This document shows, piece by piece, positions 12,859 to 13,343 of a stretch of DNA of 13,343 bases (position 1 is the first letter of the stretch; every line of letters starts with the position of its first letter). Position numbers and translations under genes: made by a program. The stretch comes from Bacillota bacterium. Lineage in GTDB: Bacteria > Bacillota > Clostridia > Peptostreptococcales > Anaerovoracaceae. A model generated the notes under the pieces. It was given only the letters and a program-made list of their open reading frames with translations, made no database searches and was not told where the DNA came from. Location of the stretch: positions 1 to 13,343 of the forward strand of contig JAFWDF010000049.1 in the NCBI GenBank assembly GCA_017534025.1, given 5' to 3'.

Positions 12859-13025
12859 GAATGAAATACAATTATGTTCGACACTCCGGACAGGCAGTAT
12901 CTGTGAGAGAAGGACATAATTATTTGTTTTTCATGGGCGGCTTCTGAGGGGAAACCGGCCGGCGGGAAACAGGTAATACATTGTATTGTCTCTACATTTT
13001 CATTGGAATGATCAAAGGAGTAAAA
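12859..13025 (+). other. Long untranslated leader of the oxidoreductase gene
   Basis: No gene is supported here. An ATACAATT motif occurs at 12816-12823 and again at 12866-12873, 50 bp apart. A near-perfect 13-bp palindrome, AATACA-T-TGTATT, lies at 12975-12987, about 40 bp before the ATG. A short GC-rich island around 12955-12966 contains the palindrome CCGGCCGG. No known riboswitch is recognisable. The leader ends in AAAGGAG (13014-13020), the RBS of the next gene. Confidence 0.4.
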
Positions 13026-13343
13026 ATGTCACAGAAAAAGATGAAGACGATGGACGGCAACAATGCAGCTGCACATGTAGCGTATGCATTAACGGAAGTT
13101 GCCGCGATTTATCCGATTACTCCGTCCTCTGTTATGGCGGAAGTTACAGACGACTGGGCTGCTAAGGGAAGAAAGAATTTATTCGGCCAGGAAGTCAAGG
13201 TTGTGGAAATGCAGTCTGAAGGCGGCGCTGCAGGCGCGGTTCACGGCTCTATCCTCAGCGGCGCGCTGACCACCACATTTACCGCTTCCCAGGGCCTGCT
13301 GCTCATGGTTCCGAACATGTATAAGATCGCGGCTGAAAGAGTA
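13026..13343 (+). CDS. nifJ: Pyruvate:ferredoxin (flavodoxin) oxidoreductase, N-terminal part
   Basis: The first 106 residues of a protein cut by the window end; the full family member is about 1,170-1,200 residues. It oxidises pyruvate to acetyl-CoA and CO2, passing electrons to ferredoxin, the central anaerobic carbon and electron step in clostridia. The visible part is the start of the pyrimidine-binding domain I: MDGNNAAAHVAYALTEVAAIYPITPSS (residues 9-35, with the pyruvate-binding YPITPSS) and the TPP-contact segment VEMQSEGGAAGAVHG (61-75), followed by SGALTTTFTASQGL. AAAGGAG lies 5 nt before the ATG. Domains II-VII, including the Fe-S clusters, are outside the window, so intactness cannot be judged. 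Confidence 0.96.
   Translation, partial: MSQKKMKTMDGNNAAAHVAYALTEVAAIYPITPSSVMAEVTDDWAAKGRKNLFGQEVKVVEMQSEGGAAGAVHGSILSGALTTTFTASQGLLLMVPNMYKIAAERV

Noticed and set aside
12857..12919. 20-codon leader peptide (MNEIQLCS...) before nifJ
   Set aside because: No RBS, and its ATG overlaps the proposed -10, so it would not be on that transcript.
12951..12970. GC-rich CCGGCCGG island as a riboswitch or terminator
   Set aside because: The palindrome itself is only 8 bp, and I found no stable extended stem or U-tract around it.
1..13343. Defence island, prophage, transposon, CRISPR or biosynthetic cluster
   Set aside because: No integrase, transposase, terminase, restriction, toxin-antitoxin, Cas or synthase gene is present, and no spaced direct-repeat array was seen.

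Overview
The window reads as the chromosome of a moderately GC-rich Clostridia member, most likely Lachnospiraceae or a close relative. This rests on long-form HPF, the conserved cdaA-cdaR-glmM order, a DUF1836 protein, a two-barrel U32 protein with a DUF3656 region, and a single-chain pyruvate:ferredoxin oxidoreductase, all in typical Firmicutes form with strong GGAGG-type ribosome binding sites. Taxonomy is inferred from protein character only. Every supported gene is on the + strand. There is no tRNA, rRNA, IS element, prophage gene or CRISPR array.

Layout. (1) 1-1280: a consensus-like promoter, a roughly 230-nt untranslated leader and an alpha/beta-hydrolase esterase. (2) 1190-1549: three perfect DnaA boxes plus one-mismatch boxes, interleaved with three copies of an AACGTTGAA(A)TT motif and perfect palindromes. 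They lie over the esterase 3' end and the gap before hpf, and are the most unusual part of the window. (3) 1550-2080: hpf (long ribosome hibernation factor), with a sigma-H-like and a TATAAT promoter. (4) 2276-8177: a tightly packed run of cdaA, cdaR, glmM, ung, a Cof-type HAD phosphatase and a THUMP-type RNA methyltransferase. It joins c-di-AMP synthesis and its regulator to the amino-sugar step that feeds peptidoglycan. A cre-like (CcpA) sequence sits in its promoter. (5) 8178-8494: a gap with a multi-arm foldable segment, a terminator, a near-consensus promoter and a dyad at the predicted start site. (6) 8495-12785: DUF1836 regulator-like gene, ornithine carbamoyltransferase and U32 protein, probably one transcript. 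(7) 12786-13343: a regulatory gap with a dyad filling the promoter spacer, then the first 106 codons of pyruvate:ferredoxin oxidoreductase, cut by the window edge.

Most genes are housekeeping. No clearly new multi-gene system was found. The points worth follow-up are non-coding: the DnaA-box/palindrome cluster, the structured 8183-8348 segment, the sigma-H-like hpf promoter, the cre-like site before cdaA, and the two operator-like dyads before the DUF1836 gene and nifJ.
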